Positions 49,854-56,967 of a DNA stretch of 64,000 nucleotides are shown piece by piece (the first letter of the stretch is position 1; every line of letters starts with the position of its first letter). Under the pieces are notes generated by a model. The model did no database searches. It was not told where the DNA came from and worked only from the letters and a program-made list of their open reading frames with translations. The stretch comes from Alloalcanivorax balearicus MACL04. GTDB taxonomy: Bacteria; Pseudomonadota; Gammaproteobacteria; Pseudomonadales; Alcanivoracaceae. Location of the stretch: the NCBI RefSeq assembly GCF_025532145.1, contig NZ_ARXS01000002.1, forward strand, positions 1 to 64,000. Direction: 5' to 3'. The position numbers and the translations under genes are program-made.

Positions 49854-51044
49854 ATGGACGCGTCCGTTACCCCTCGCCCGGCTCCGACCCGGGCCCGCCC
49901 GTTTGCAAAAACCCAGGGGCGCACGCCACTGTGGCTGCGATTATGGCTGGGGCGTGATATGGCGCCGAGCCGGGAGGAGTTTCAGGCGGCTCTGGACGGC
50001 CTGTGGGTAGGTGACCCGGCCATGGATGAGCTGGTGGCGTGGATGGAGGGGTATGGCCGAGGTCGCGGCCACAAGTTGTTCCAGCAGGCACTGAAGCAGG
50101 GCGTGGACAGCCTGACGGATGCCCCCGAGCCGCTGGTGCGCTTCTTCCGCCAGGTGGAAACCCGGCCGGACTGGGTGGATCCGGAGCTGCTGGAGCTGGG
50201 GGCCCGCTTCATTCATGGCACCGGAGAGGGCGCCACCTTCGTGCTCCGTGATCTGGCGCTGATGGGGGGCTATTTGCTGTCCGGTTTCAATCAGTCACTG
50301 GTGCTCACCGGGGCGCTCACCGAAGGCACCGGCCGCCGGGTGGCGCGCACCGGTCACTGGTGGATCGACTGCACCGAGGTGGGCGGTCTGGAGCCGCTGG
50401 CCGCCGGCTATCGCGCTACCTTGCAGGTGCGCCTGGTGCACGCTCTGGTGCGCCGGGATCTGGACCGGCGTGAGGATTGGGATCATGAGCGCTGGGGATT
50501 GCCGCTGAGCCAGGTGGACATGGTGGCGACCTATCTGGGATTTTCGGTGGTGATGCTCAATGGCTTGCGCTTGCTGGGGATCCCGGTGACGCCCAGGGAG
50601 TCCCGGGCGGTCATGCACCTGTGGCGCTACGCCTGCTGGCTGATGGGCGTGCAGGAGCAGTGGCTGGTGGATACCGAAAAAGAGGGCGCGTTGCGTTTGC
50701 ATCACACTTTGATGACCCAGAGCCAGCCGGACTGGACCACGCCGGAACTGGCGCGGGCGCTGGCCAGGGAACCACTGGCGCATCGTTTTCCCCGTCTTCA
50801 GAGCGTGCGCCGGCGGCTGCGCTATCACATGCATCTGAGCACCAGCCGCTATTTTCTCGGCAAGGAAAAGATGCGCCAGCTCGGTCTGCCGGAGCATATC
50901 CTGCCCTGGTTCCCGCTAATGACCATCGCTCCGCGCTTCACTTATTACAGCAGTCACCGTTTTCTGCCCGGGCTGCGGGAACGGCTGCAACAACGGGGCC
51001 GTGCCTTTCAGAAAGCGGCGGTGGGTACGTTGCGGGAAACCTGA
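49854..51044 (+). CDS. MpaB/DUF2236-family oxygenase
   Basis: A 396-residue protein with the pattern of the oxygenase MpaB / latex-clearing-protein-like family (RFIHGTGEGATFVLRDLALMGGYLLSGFNQSLVLTGAL, RRVARTGHWWIDCT, RATLQVRLVHALVRRDL). The Arg-Leu-Val-His segment near residue 195 contains a His in the place of the family haem ligand. Members are haem b proteins that oxidise lipophilic substrates. There is no signal peptide. It is divergent from a TetR repressor, and an SDR follows 65 bases later, which could act on its product. Confidence 0.82.
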   Translation: MDASVTPRPAPTRARPFAKTQGRTPLWLRLWLGRDMAPSREEFQAALDGLWVGDPAMDELVAWMEGYGRGRGHKLFQQALKQGVDSLTDAPEPLVRFFRQVETRPDWVDPELLELGARFIHGTGEGATFVLRDLALMGGYLLSGFNQSLVLTGALTEGTGRRVARTGHWWIDCTEVGGLEPLAAGYRATLQVRLVHALVRRDLDRREDWDHERWGLPLSQVDMVATYLGFSVVMLNGLRLLGIPVTPRESRAVMHLWRYACWLMGVQEQWLVDTEKEGALRLHHTLMTQSQPDWTTPELARALAREPLAHRFPRLQSVRRRLRYHMHLSTSRYFLGKEKMRQLGLPEHILPWFPLMTIAPRFTYYSSHRFLPGLRERLQQRGRAFQKAAVGTLRET

Positions 51045-51111
51045 TCAAGGGCGTTGTCCCAATCCGGTCGGACACGGCACACTTGGGGCTTTGTCCTATC
51101 GGGAGAACATG

Positions 51112-51837
51112 ATGACAACAAGAACCTTTCTGATTACCGGTGCCAGCAAGGGCATCGGTCGTGCCCTGGCCCAGCGGCTGGCCGCCGCCGGCCATGGTGT
51201 GGTGGGCCTGGCCCGCGGCGCCGGCCAGGGTGACTTCCCTGGCACTTTGATCTCCGCGGATCTGAGCGACCGCGCCAACACCGAGCAGGTGCTGGCGGAT
51301 CTGGCCAACCGCTTTGACTTCGACGGTGTGGTCAACAATGTCGGTGCGGTGCGCCCGCAGCCTTTGGGCGAGATCGATCTGGACACCTTCGACAGCGTGC
51401 TGGCGCTGAACCTGCACCCGACCATCCAGGCCACCCAGGCGGTGTTGCCGGGGATGCGCCAGCGCGGCTGGGGCCGAGTGGTCAATATCTCCAGCCTGAC
51501 CGTGCTGGGCATGCAAGGCCGCACCGCCTACGCCTCCGCCAAATCCGCCCTGGTCAACTTCACCCGTACCTGGGCCCTGGAACTGGCGAAAACCGGTATC
51601 ACCGTCAATTCCGTGGCGCCCGGTCCGACGGAAACCGAGCTGTTCCGCGAAAACAACCCGCCCGGCAGTGAAGGTGAAGCGCGCTATCTGGCCGGTGTCC
51701 CCATGGACAGGTTCGGCCAGCCGGACGAAATCGCCGCCGCCATCGAATTCCTGCTCGGCGAGCATAGCGGCTACATCACCGGTCAGACCCTGTTCGTGGA
51801 CGGCGGCGCCTCGGTGGGGCGGGCGGCGTTTTCCTGA
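51112..51837 (+). CDS. Short-chain dehydrogenase/reductase
   Basis: About 241 residues with the cofactor motif TGASKGIGRAL (about 9-19), VNNVGAV, Ser in VVNISSLTVLG, the catalytic YASAK and the C-terminal GYITGQTLFVDGG. It is a classical SDR, similar to FabG-type enzymes. Two ATGs (51109, 51112) are possible starts after GGGAGA. The likely substrate is a hydroxy or keto lipid given the oxygenase upstream, which is inference. Confidence 0.92.
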   Translation: MTTRTFLITGASKGIGRALAQRLAAAGHGVVGLARGAGQGDFPGTLISADLSDRANTEQVLADLANRFDFDGVVNNVGAVRPQPLGEIDLDTFDSVLALNLHPTIQATQAVLPGMRQRGWGRVVNISSLTVLGMQGRTAYASAKSALVNFTRTWALELAKTGITVNSVAPGPTETELFRENNPPGSEGEARYLAGVPMDRFGQPDEIAAAIEFLLGEHSGYITGQTLFVDGGASVGRAAFS

Positions 51838-51844
51838 CGATTAC

Positions 51845-51866
51845 CGCCACGGCGTCAGCCGTGGCG
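51845..51866. terminator. Possible bidirectional terminator between convergent genes
   Basis: CGCCACGGC and GCCGTGGCG pair around GTCA. The stem begins eight bases after the SDR stop and overlaps the final codons of the convergent hotdog-protein gene. There is no T-run, so confidence is limited. Confidence 0.5.
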
Positions 51867-52295
51867 CACATTCATGGTGATGGCCGCGGTGAACACCTCG
51901 GTGCCGTCGCTGTCGGCGATCGACACGGGTACCACCAGGTCCCCTTCCTGACTCCAATCCACCTGGCTGCCGTCCGCCACCGCGACGACATCGGTCTTTG
52001 CCTTGGCCCGATATTCCACTGTCATGCCCTTGGGAATCCAGCGCGCACCAGCGGGAATGGAAACATCGGTCATGGTGCCGGCTACCAGTTCCGCCGCATT
52101 GCACAGGGCGATGGCATGGACCGTGCCCAGGTGATTGGTGATTTCCTTGCGGAACGGCACATTGACCTGGGCGCGGCCGGGTTCCAGGAGTTCAAAACGG
52201 GGGGCGATGGTGGAGAAATACGGCGCCTGGCCGCACACCATCTGCGTGAAGGTGTCCTTATCGACGCTTTGGTACAACTGATACAACTGACTCAT
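51855..52295 (-). CDS. DUF4442 hotdog-fold protein (thioesterase-like)
   Basis: A 146-residue protein with the hotdog pattern (FELLEPGRAQVNVPFRKEITNHLGTVHAIALCNAAELVAG and GMTVEYRAKAKTDVVAVAD), typical of DUF4442 proteins related to PaaI-type acyl-CoA thioesterases. The Asn and His-containing helix (NHLGTVHA) is in the place of the active-site loop. It is divergent from a TetR gene and its TTCTAGAA sites, so it is probably controlled by that regulator. Confidence 0.87.
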   Translation of the reverse strand: MSQLYQLYQSVDKDTFTQMVCGQAPYFSTIAPRFELLEPGRAQVNVPFRKEITNHLGTVHAIALCNAAELVAGTMTDVSIPAGARWIPKGMTVEYRAKAKTDVVAVADGSQVDWSQEGDLVVPVSIADSDGTEVFTAAITMNVRHG

Positions 52296-52343
52296 GACTG
52301 GCCTCCGGGGCGGTCCGAACTATACTGGTATGGTTAAATGAAG

Positions 52344-52364
52344 TTCTAGAATATTGTTCTAGAA
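52344..52364. promoter_or_regulatory. Duplicated TTCTAGAA operator
   Basis: Two identical 8-bp palindromes (52344-52351 and 52357-52364) separated by five bases lie in the divergent promoter region of the hotdog and TetR genes, 37 bases before the TetR start. Confidence 0.65.
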
Positions 52365-52400
52365 AAGTATTCTTGTCAACGTATCGACGCCTGGAGAACT

Positions 52401-53015
52401 ATGGAGTCCGTATTCGAGCGCGTGGAGCCGGGGGCCCGCCGTGCGCATAAGAGGCACATCATGAGCTGTGCGCTGGCCTGTTTCGACGAACAGGGCCTGG
52501 AAGCCACCACCATCGACACCATCCGTCAGCGGGCCGACAGCAGCATCGGTTCCATCTATCACCATTTCCGTAATAAGGAGGGACTGGTGGCGGCGCTTTA
52601 TTTCGCTGCGTTGGACGATCAGCAGGCGTGCATGGCGCCGGCGATGGAGGGCGCCGCGACGCCGCGTGAGGCCGTGGTGGCGCTGATCCACGCCTATTTA
52701 AAATGGGTGACGGAACAAGCCTTGCTCGCCCGGTTCATGTTCCGGGCCCGTGCGGCAGTGGCCGGCGGCCCGTTCAATGAAGGGCTGAAGGCGCGCAACA
52801 AAGCTCGTTATGGCGCCTTGCTGGAATGGTTGGAGAAAGGCGTCAAAGCCGGGGAAATCCGGGCCCTGCCGAGGGAGACCTACGCCTCCCTGCTGATCGG
52901 ACAGGCGGAAAATTACTGCCGGGCCTGGTTGTCGGGCCGAGTCAAAGGGGATCCGACCAGCCACATAGATGTTTTCGCCGAAGCCGCCTGGCGCTCGGTG
53001 GCGGTCACACCCTAG
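52401..53015 (+). CDS. TetR-family regulator
   Basis: A 204-residue protein with a TetR helix-turn-helix (MSCALACFDEQGLEATTIDTIRQRADSSIGSIYHHFRNKEGL) and a helical ligand domain containing FMFRARAAVAGGPF and SLLIGQAENYCRAWL. It probably binds the TTCTAGAA pair just upstream. Its TAG stop shares the palindrome CTAG with the stop of the convergent Crp/Fnr gene (53012-53015). No RBS is strong; CTGGAGAAC precedes the ATG. Confidence 0.92.
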   Translation: MESVFERVEPGARRAHKRHIMSCALACFDEQGLEATTIDTIRQRADSSIGSIYHHFRNKEGLVAALYFAALDDQQACMAPAMEGAATPREAVVALIHAYLKWVTEQALLARFMFRARAAVAGGPFNEGLKARNKARYGALLEWLEKGVKAGEIRALPRETYASLLIGQAENYCRAWLSGRVKGDPTSHIDVFAEAAWRSVAVTP

Positions 53016-53776
53016 CCGAAGTTGCAGCAGCGGAAAAACTGGCTGCCCGCCATGGAGGACATGGAATCCGGCAGAGGAAGGTTGGTGACCTGGCAAAGGC
53101 CGGCGGCATCGGAAACCACCCACTTGCGACCCCGGCCGCTGATCATGTCGCTTTCCCGGAAGCGGGCCAGCAATCTGGAAAGTGTCTCCGGGGACATGTT
53201 CAGTTGCTTCGCCAGCACCTTGACGCTGACCGGCAGGGTCAGCCAGTGGCTTTTCTGCTCCTGGATCAGAGCGAGCAGGTACATCACCAGACGTTGGCCG
53301 GCATTGGCCACGGTCAGCTGATCGAAGCGGTTGACCGCCTGATACAACCGGCCCGACATTTGCTCAAGCAGATACAGGGCGAAGCGGGAATCGTTGGCGG
53401 CCAATTCGGTCAGGCCCTCTTTGTGTAATCGGTAAAGATCACAGTCGCTCTCCGCCTGGGCGGAGAGCGGATAGACGCAGGGTTTGGAAAACATGGCGGT
53501 TTCCGCGATCAAATCCCCTTCCCCCAGGACCTGATAGACCTTGTCCTCACCGTCCAGACCGGCGCGGTAGAGACGCACGATGCCGGAAGTCAGTAGGAAG
53601 AACGAACGCGCCTCGTCCCCCGACTCGAATAAATGGGCTCCACAGGGCACGGATATGGAATGCGCGCCCTTCGCGATGATCCGCAAGGCCGGTGATGTCA
53701 CCCCGGAAAACAGAGCGGTTTTGTTCAGCGCTTCGATAACGGACACGACCCACCCCATTGAACTGATAAAAGTCAT
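53012..53776 (-). CDS. Crp/Fnr-family transcription regulator
   Basis: About 254 residues with a cyclic-nucleotide-binding-type beta domain (VPCGAHLFESGDEARSFFLLTSGIVRLYRAG, EGDLIAETAMF) and a C-terminal winged helix (LPVSVKVLAKQLNMSPETLSRLLARFRESDMI). There is no Fnr-type N-terminal Cys cluster. The ligand is unknown; residues needed for cAMP are not evident. The start is uncertain (ATG 53776 or 53758, or a GTG just downstream), with no clear Shine-Dalgarno. A Fur box lies immediately upstream, so this regulator may itself be iron-controlled along with the divergent operon. Confidence 0.87.
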   Translation of the reverse strand: MTFISSMGWVVSVIEALNKTALFSGVTSPALRIIAKGAHSISVPCGAHLFESGDEARSFFLLTSGIVRLYRAGLDGEDKVYQVLGEGDLIAETAMFSKPCVYPLSAQAESDCDLYRLHKEGLTELAANDSRFALYLLEQMSGRLYQAVNRFDQLTVANAGQRLVMYLLALIQEQKSHWLTLPVSVKVLAKQLNMSPETLSRLLARFRESDMISGRGRKWVVSDAAGLCQVTNLPLPDSMSSMAGSQFFRCCNFG

Positions 53777-53783
53777 TTTTGTT

Positions 53784-53798
53784 TGAGAATCATTATCA
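53784..53798. promoter_or_regulatory. Fur box
   Basis: TGAGAATCATTATCA matches the 7-1-7 Fur consensus TGATAATnATTATCA at every defined position but one. It lies in the divergent promoter between the Crp/Fnr gene and the secreted-protein/TonB-receptor operon, 61 bases before the first operon gene. Confidence 0.85.
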
Positions 53799-53858
53799 GA
53801 TGATAGGGGTTCCTGTATTCAGGAGCAAGGAACGACCTTTCATCATCGGAGAAATGCC

Positions 53859-54395
53859 ATGAAACCGCTTCTTAGCATTGCCACGATTCTGGGGATCTTC
53901 ACGTTACAGCTGGGCGCCAGCGCGATGGCCGGAACGCCCGGTTTGACCGGGGCTTATTACGGCGACTACCTGATCCAGGTCAGGACCACGGACGACAACA
54001 CCATTCGTGCCACCGGCGTGGCCTACTACGACTGGGACTGGGACTTCGATAACGCGGAAATGACCATCACCAACGGTCAGGTGAACGCCAGCTTTCTGGG
54101 TATCTCGGGCATTTTCAATTACGCGCTGACCGATACCAGCGCCGGGACCACCACCATTCCGTTCACCGACAACGGCGATGGCACCTATTCGTTCAATTAC
54201 AACTTCAAGGTATTCAACCCGTTGTTTGGTAACCCCGGCAAGGATACCGAAATTACGCTGGAGATCACCGACAGCGGCGGTGTCCTGATCATCGACACCA
54301 TCGATTCCGATGGTGACGGGGTCATCGGGCACAACCTGCCGGCATCGCCGTTCCCAGCCAATCTGTCCATTGAACTGACGGGCTCCGCTTACTGA
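53859..54395 (+). CDS. Secreted single-module protein, possible metal/haem binder
   Basis: A 178-residue secreted protein with a signal peptide ending ASAMAG (near 24). The mature part AGTPGLTGAYYGDYLIQV, the aromatic stretch YDWDWDFDNAEMTI, and FTDNGDGTYSFNYNFKVFNP are repeated in the two larger proteins of the operon (54461 and 59145), which carry extra domains. Here the module stands alone, so it is likely released. DSDGDGVIG near the end is a Ca-binding-like Asp-rich loop. No database family is recognised. It follows a Fur box, and GGAGAAATGCC lies before the ATG. A role as a haemophore-like or metal-binding exoprotein is inference. Confidence 0.8.
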   Translation: MKPLLSIATILGIFTLQLGASAMAGTPGLTGAYYGDYLIQVRTTDDNTIRATGVAYYDWDWDFDNAEMTITNGQVNASFLGISGIFNYALTDTSAGTTTIPFTDNGDGTYSFNYNFKVFNPLFGNPGKDTEITLEITDSGGVLIIDTIDSDGDGVIGHNLPASPFPANLSIELTGSAY

Positions 54396-54412
54396 AAGAA
54401 GGTCTGTGAGCA

Positions 54413-54434
54413 CGGGCATGCCGATGCATGCCCG
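54413..54434 (+). other. Hairpin after the single-module gene
   Basis: CGGGCATGC and GCATGCCCG pair around CGAT with nine perfect base pairs, 17 bases after the stop and without a T-run. Such structures often stabilise the upstream message, which would raise the first product over the later ones. Confidence 0.7.
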
Positions 54435-54460
54435 CCACGGTAAACATCAGGATCGCTGTA

Positions 54461-56374
54461 ATGAAAGCTAATAGTAGATTGAAAAACGCGGCGCGTTACG
54501 CCGTCGTTCTTATCGGAATCCAAAGCGGTATTTGTCTGGCCGGGACCGCGGATCTCAGCGGTACCTACATTGGTCGCTATACCTTGCATATGAACAGCCC
54601 GATTACCTTGCCGGCGGAGATTTCGCGGGCGCCAATCAACCAGTTGCTGACCAGCCCGTATGACAACACTACCCAATACAACCGGTTGGGAGGCAGCCGT
54701 TCCACGCAGTACTGGCAGTGGGATTTCGATAACAAGACGATCACCCTCGGCGGGGGATGGATCTACGCCTTGCAGACGGCCTCGCCGCCGTTTCAGTTGT
54801 TCAGCCCGGACCGGGAACGAATCGACGGGCAGCTCTTTCCGGAAAAGACACCGGATTCATCCGAAGTGACCGGCACCTTCGTGGACAATGGTGACGGCAC
54901 TTACACGGCACAGTTCGCCTTGCAGATCTTCCTCGATTTCGCGGGCTATCCTCTCGGCGTGATCACCACGGATTTCGAGATACAAGAAGCCGATGATGGC
55001 ACCCTGTCGATCACTACTCTGGATGGCCCCGATGGGGACATGATTCCGGGCCGCTGGCTGCCCGCCATGTTCGAGGGGAAACCCAACGCGGTGTTTCCCT
55101 TCCGCGTGTCCCCTCAATTCGAAAGCGCGGTGATGTATCCGGACGATGGCACGGACAGCAACAGCGACGGCGTTACCGATGCCCAGGCACTGGCCTATGG
55201 CGTTACCGCTGATACCGTTCTGGACATCGCCAGACGCGGCGACGTCGTCACCATGCCGATTGATGCTGACAACGATGGCGTGCCCGACCTGATCGAAGGC
55301 GTCAAAGGCGTGGGAGACGATTCCGTGGCCGCCGGTATACGGCTTCTCGACGGGCGCTTGGTGACATTGATCAACAGTAGAGGGAATCGCTTCCAACTGG
55401 GCAATGCGGTTACCGGCATCGACTCCCGTTATTTTGAATCCAGCTCGGTGGGTGAACATTTACCCCGAGTTACCGTGGACGGCGCGGAACTGAGCTACCG
55501 GCTGGGCCAGATTCAGTTCGGCACCACGGCGAAGGACACCGATTGGGACAGGTGGAACAAGGAATTCATTGAGCCGTACGCGGGGGAATACCTCTCCGCC
55601 AAGGGAGACTGGTTATTCCGCAAGGCCGACTATGAAGCGTATCGGGACAGTCTCGGGGATGAACCGACCGAGCAACAGCAAACGCTGTTGGCCCGCAAGA
55701 AAGCACTGATGGATGACCTTGCCGTCATGATGGAACAGGCCCGGCCGGCCTTCGAAGCCGGGATCAGCGCGTGGCGTGCGCAGGGAACCGAACTGTTCGG
55801 TGAAGTCTTCGAGACCGGCTTCGAAGAGTATCTCGATGATGCCGGTATCGTCGATTACATCAGGCTGGGCGAACAACTGTCCGACGGCACGGTGGTTTAC
55901 CGCCTGCTTCCCGATGCACCGCCCATGCGGCTGGAATTCGCTGGGGAGATTCCGCAAGGACTCCGGTTGTTTACCGTGCGGCGTGTTCTCAGCAGCACCA
56001 CCGGGGTGATCAACGGGGAGGAGATGCTGGCGCCCACCATCTGGGCCAGCCTGGCCGCCGAAGTGCCGTTTACCCGAGTCGATGATCAGACTGTCGAGTT
56101 CACGGTTTCCACCCATATGTTCGCACCCATTGATGAAGATCAGGACATTACCGTTTTGCCGGACGAATACCCCTACGAAGATGGCGGACGGCTGGTCAAT
56201 CTGGTGCTTGCCACCACCGAGCCGGCCGATTCCGGCGGGGAAACGGACGGTGGTAATACCGGTGACGGTGATGATGGCGGCGGAACCGGTGGGGGGGGCT
56301 CCGGGGGCGGCGGCTCCCTTCCCTTGGGATTGTCGGGCCTGATTTCGCTCTTGCTTATCCGCCGCAAGTGGTAG
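54461..56374 (+). CDS. Secreted module protein with Ca-type repeats and GlyGly-CTERM-like tail
   Basis: About 637 residues. A signal peptide (about 1-26, cut near CLAG) is followed by the shared operon module (AGTADLSGTYIGRYTL, YWQWDFDNKTITL, FVDNGDGTYTAQFALQIF). Asp-rich loops resembling thrombospondin type-3 repeats (DDGTDSNSDGVTD and DADNDGVPD) follow. Then a region with a helical part (EAYRDSLGDEPTEQQQTLLARKK) and a beta domain similar to the choice-of-anchor type. The C-terminus has a Gly-rich linker, a hydrophobic helix (LPLGLSGLISLLLI) and RRKW, the pattern of GlyGly-CTERM tails processed by rhombosortase. It is likely exposed on or released from the surface. Confidence 0.8.
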   Translation: MKANSRLKNAARYAVVLIGIQSGICLAGTADLSGTYIGRYTLHMNSPITLPAEISRAPINQLLTSPYDNTTQYNRLGGSRSTQYWQWDFDNKTITLGGGWIYALQTASPPFQLFSPDRERIDGQLFPEKTPDSSEVTGTFVDNGDGTYTAQFALQIFLDFAGYPLGVITTDFEIQEADDGTLSITTLDGPDGDMIPGRWLPAMFEGKPNAVFPFRVSPQFESAVMYPDDGTDSNSDGVTDAQALAYGVTADTVLDIARRGDVVTMPIDADNDGVPDLIEGVKGVGDDSVAAGIRLLDGRLVTLINSRGNRFQLGNAVTGIDSRYFESSSVGEHLPRVTVDGAELSYRLGQIQFGTTAKDTDWDRWNKEFIEPYAGEYLSAKGDWLFRKADYEAYRDSLGDEPTEQQQTLLARKKALMDDLAVMMEQARPAFEAGISAWRAQGTELFGEVFETGFEEYLDDAGIVDYIRLGEQLSDGTVVYRLLPDAPPMRLEFAGEIPQGLRLFTVRRVLSSTTGVINGEEMLAPTIWASLAAEVPFTRVDDQTVEFTVSTHMFAPIDEDQDITVLPDEYPYEDGGRLVNLVLATTEPADSGGETDGGNTGDGDDGGGTGGGGSGGGGSLPLGLSGLISLLLIRRKW

Positions 56375-56389
56375 GCGCCGCGACGCAGC

Positions 56390-56406
56390 GGGGCGCCCGG
56401 CGCCCC
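56390..56406 (+). other. Short intergenic hairpin
   Basis: GGGGCGC and GCGCCCC pair around CCG, 15 bases after the 637-residue protein gene. There is no T-run. Confidence 0.55.
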
Positions 56407-56492
56407 TCTCCACCATGACAAATATCATTGAGGCTCAGGGGGTTCGTGAGCAATGATTCGATTTCCTGACCGGTTAACGAGAGAGCATTCAA

Positions 56493-56933
56493 TTGGAATA
56501 CGGAGTATTGATCACCCTGCACCTGTTCTGTGCGATCCTCTTTATCGGCATTGTGGCGTTCGAGGTGATCTTTCTGGAGAACATCCGCCGGTATCTGCCC
56601 GCGGGCATGATGACGCTGGTGGAGGAGGGCATTCACCGAAGAGCGCGAAAGATCATGCCCTATGTGGTGGGGCTGCTCTTCCTCACCGGGATCGGATTAC
56701 TGGTGAGGGTATATTGGGCAGGCTGGTATCCGCCATTCTCCAGTGTTTTTTCCACGCTTTTAACCGCGAAGATCGTGCTCGCGCTGAGCGTCCTGGTGCA
56801 TTTCATTACCGCCATCCGGGCGGCAGTTTGCGGGAATATGAACTCCCGGCGCTTCAAGATTACCCACTACAGTGTGTTCATCCATATGGTGCTGATTGTG
56901 GTGTTGGCCAAGGCCATGTTCTACCTGGCCTGA
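56493..56933 (+). CDS. Small four-helix membrane protein with conserved His (CopD-like)
   Basis: A 146-residue inner-membrane protein with four hydrophobic helices (LITLHLFCAILFIGIVAFEVIFL, IMPYVVGLLFLTGIGLLV, IVLALSVLVHFITAI and YSVFIHMVLIVVLAKAMFYL). His residues occur in helices 1, 3 and 4, as in CopD-like and haem-binding membrane proteins. It starts with TTG (56493) according to the frame; AACGAGAGAG lies upstream. It lies directly before the TonB-dependent receptor and probably assists in metal or haem handling at the inner membrane. I do not know a characterised homologue. Confidence 0.75.
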   Translation: MEYGVLITLHLFCAILFIGIVAFEVIFLENIRRYLPAGMMTLVEEGIHRRARKIMPYVVGLLFLTGIGLLVRVYWAGWYPPFSSVFSTLLTAKIVLALSVLVHFITAIRAAVCGNMNSRRFKITHYSVFIHMVLIVVLAKAMFYLA

Positions 56934-56967
56934 CCAGTCCGTCCTCTTCTCCGTGGGAGGTGGGGGG

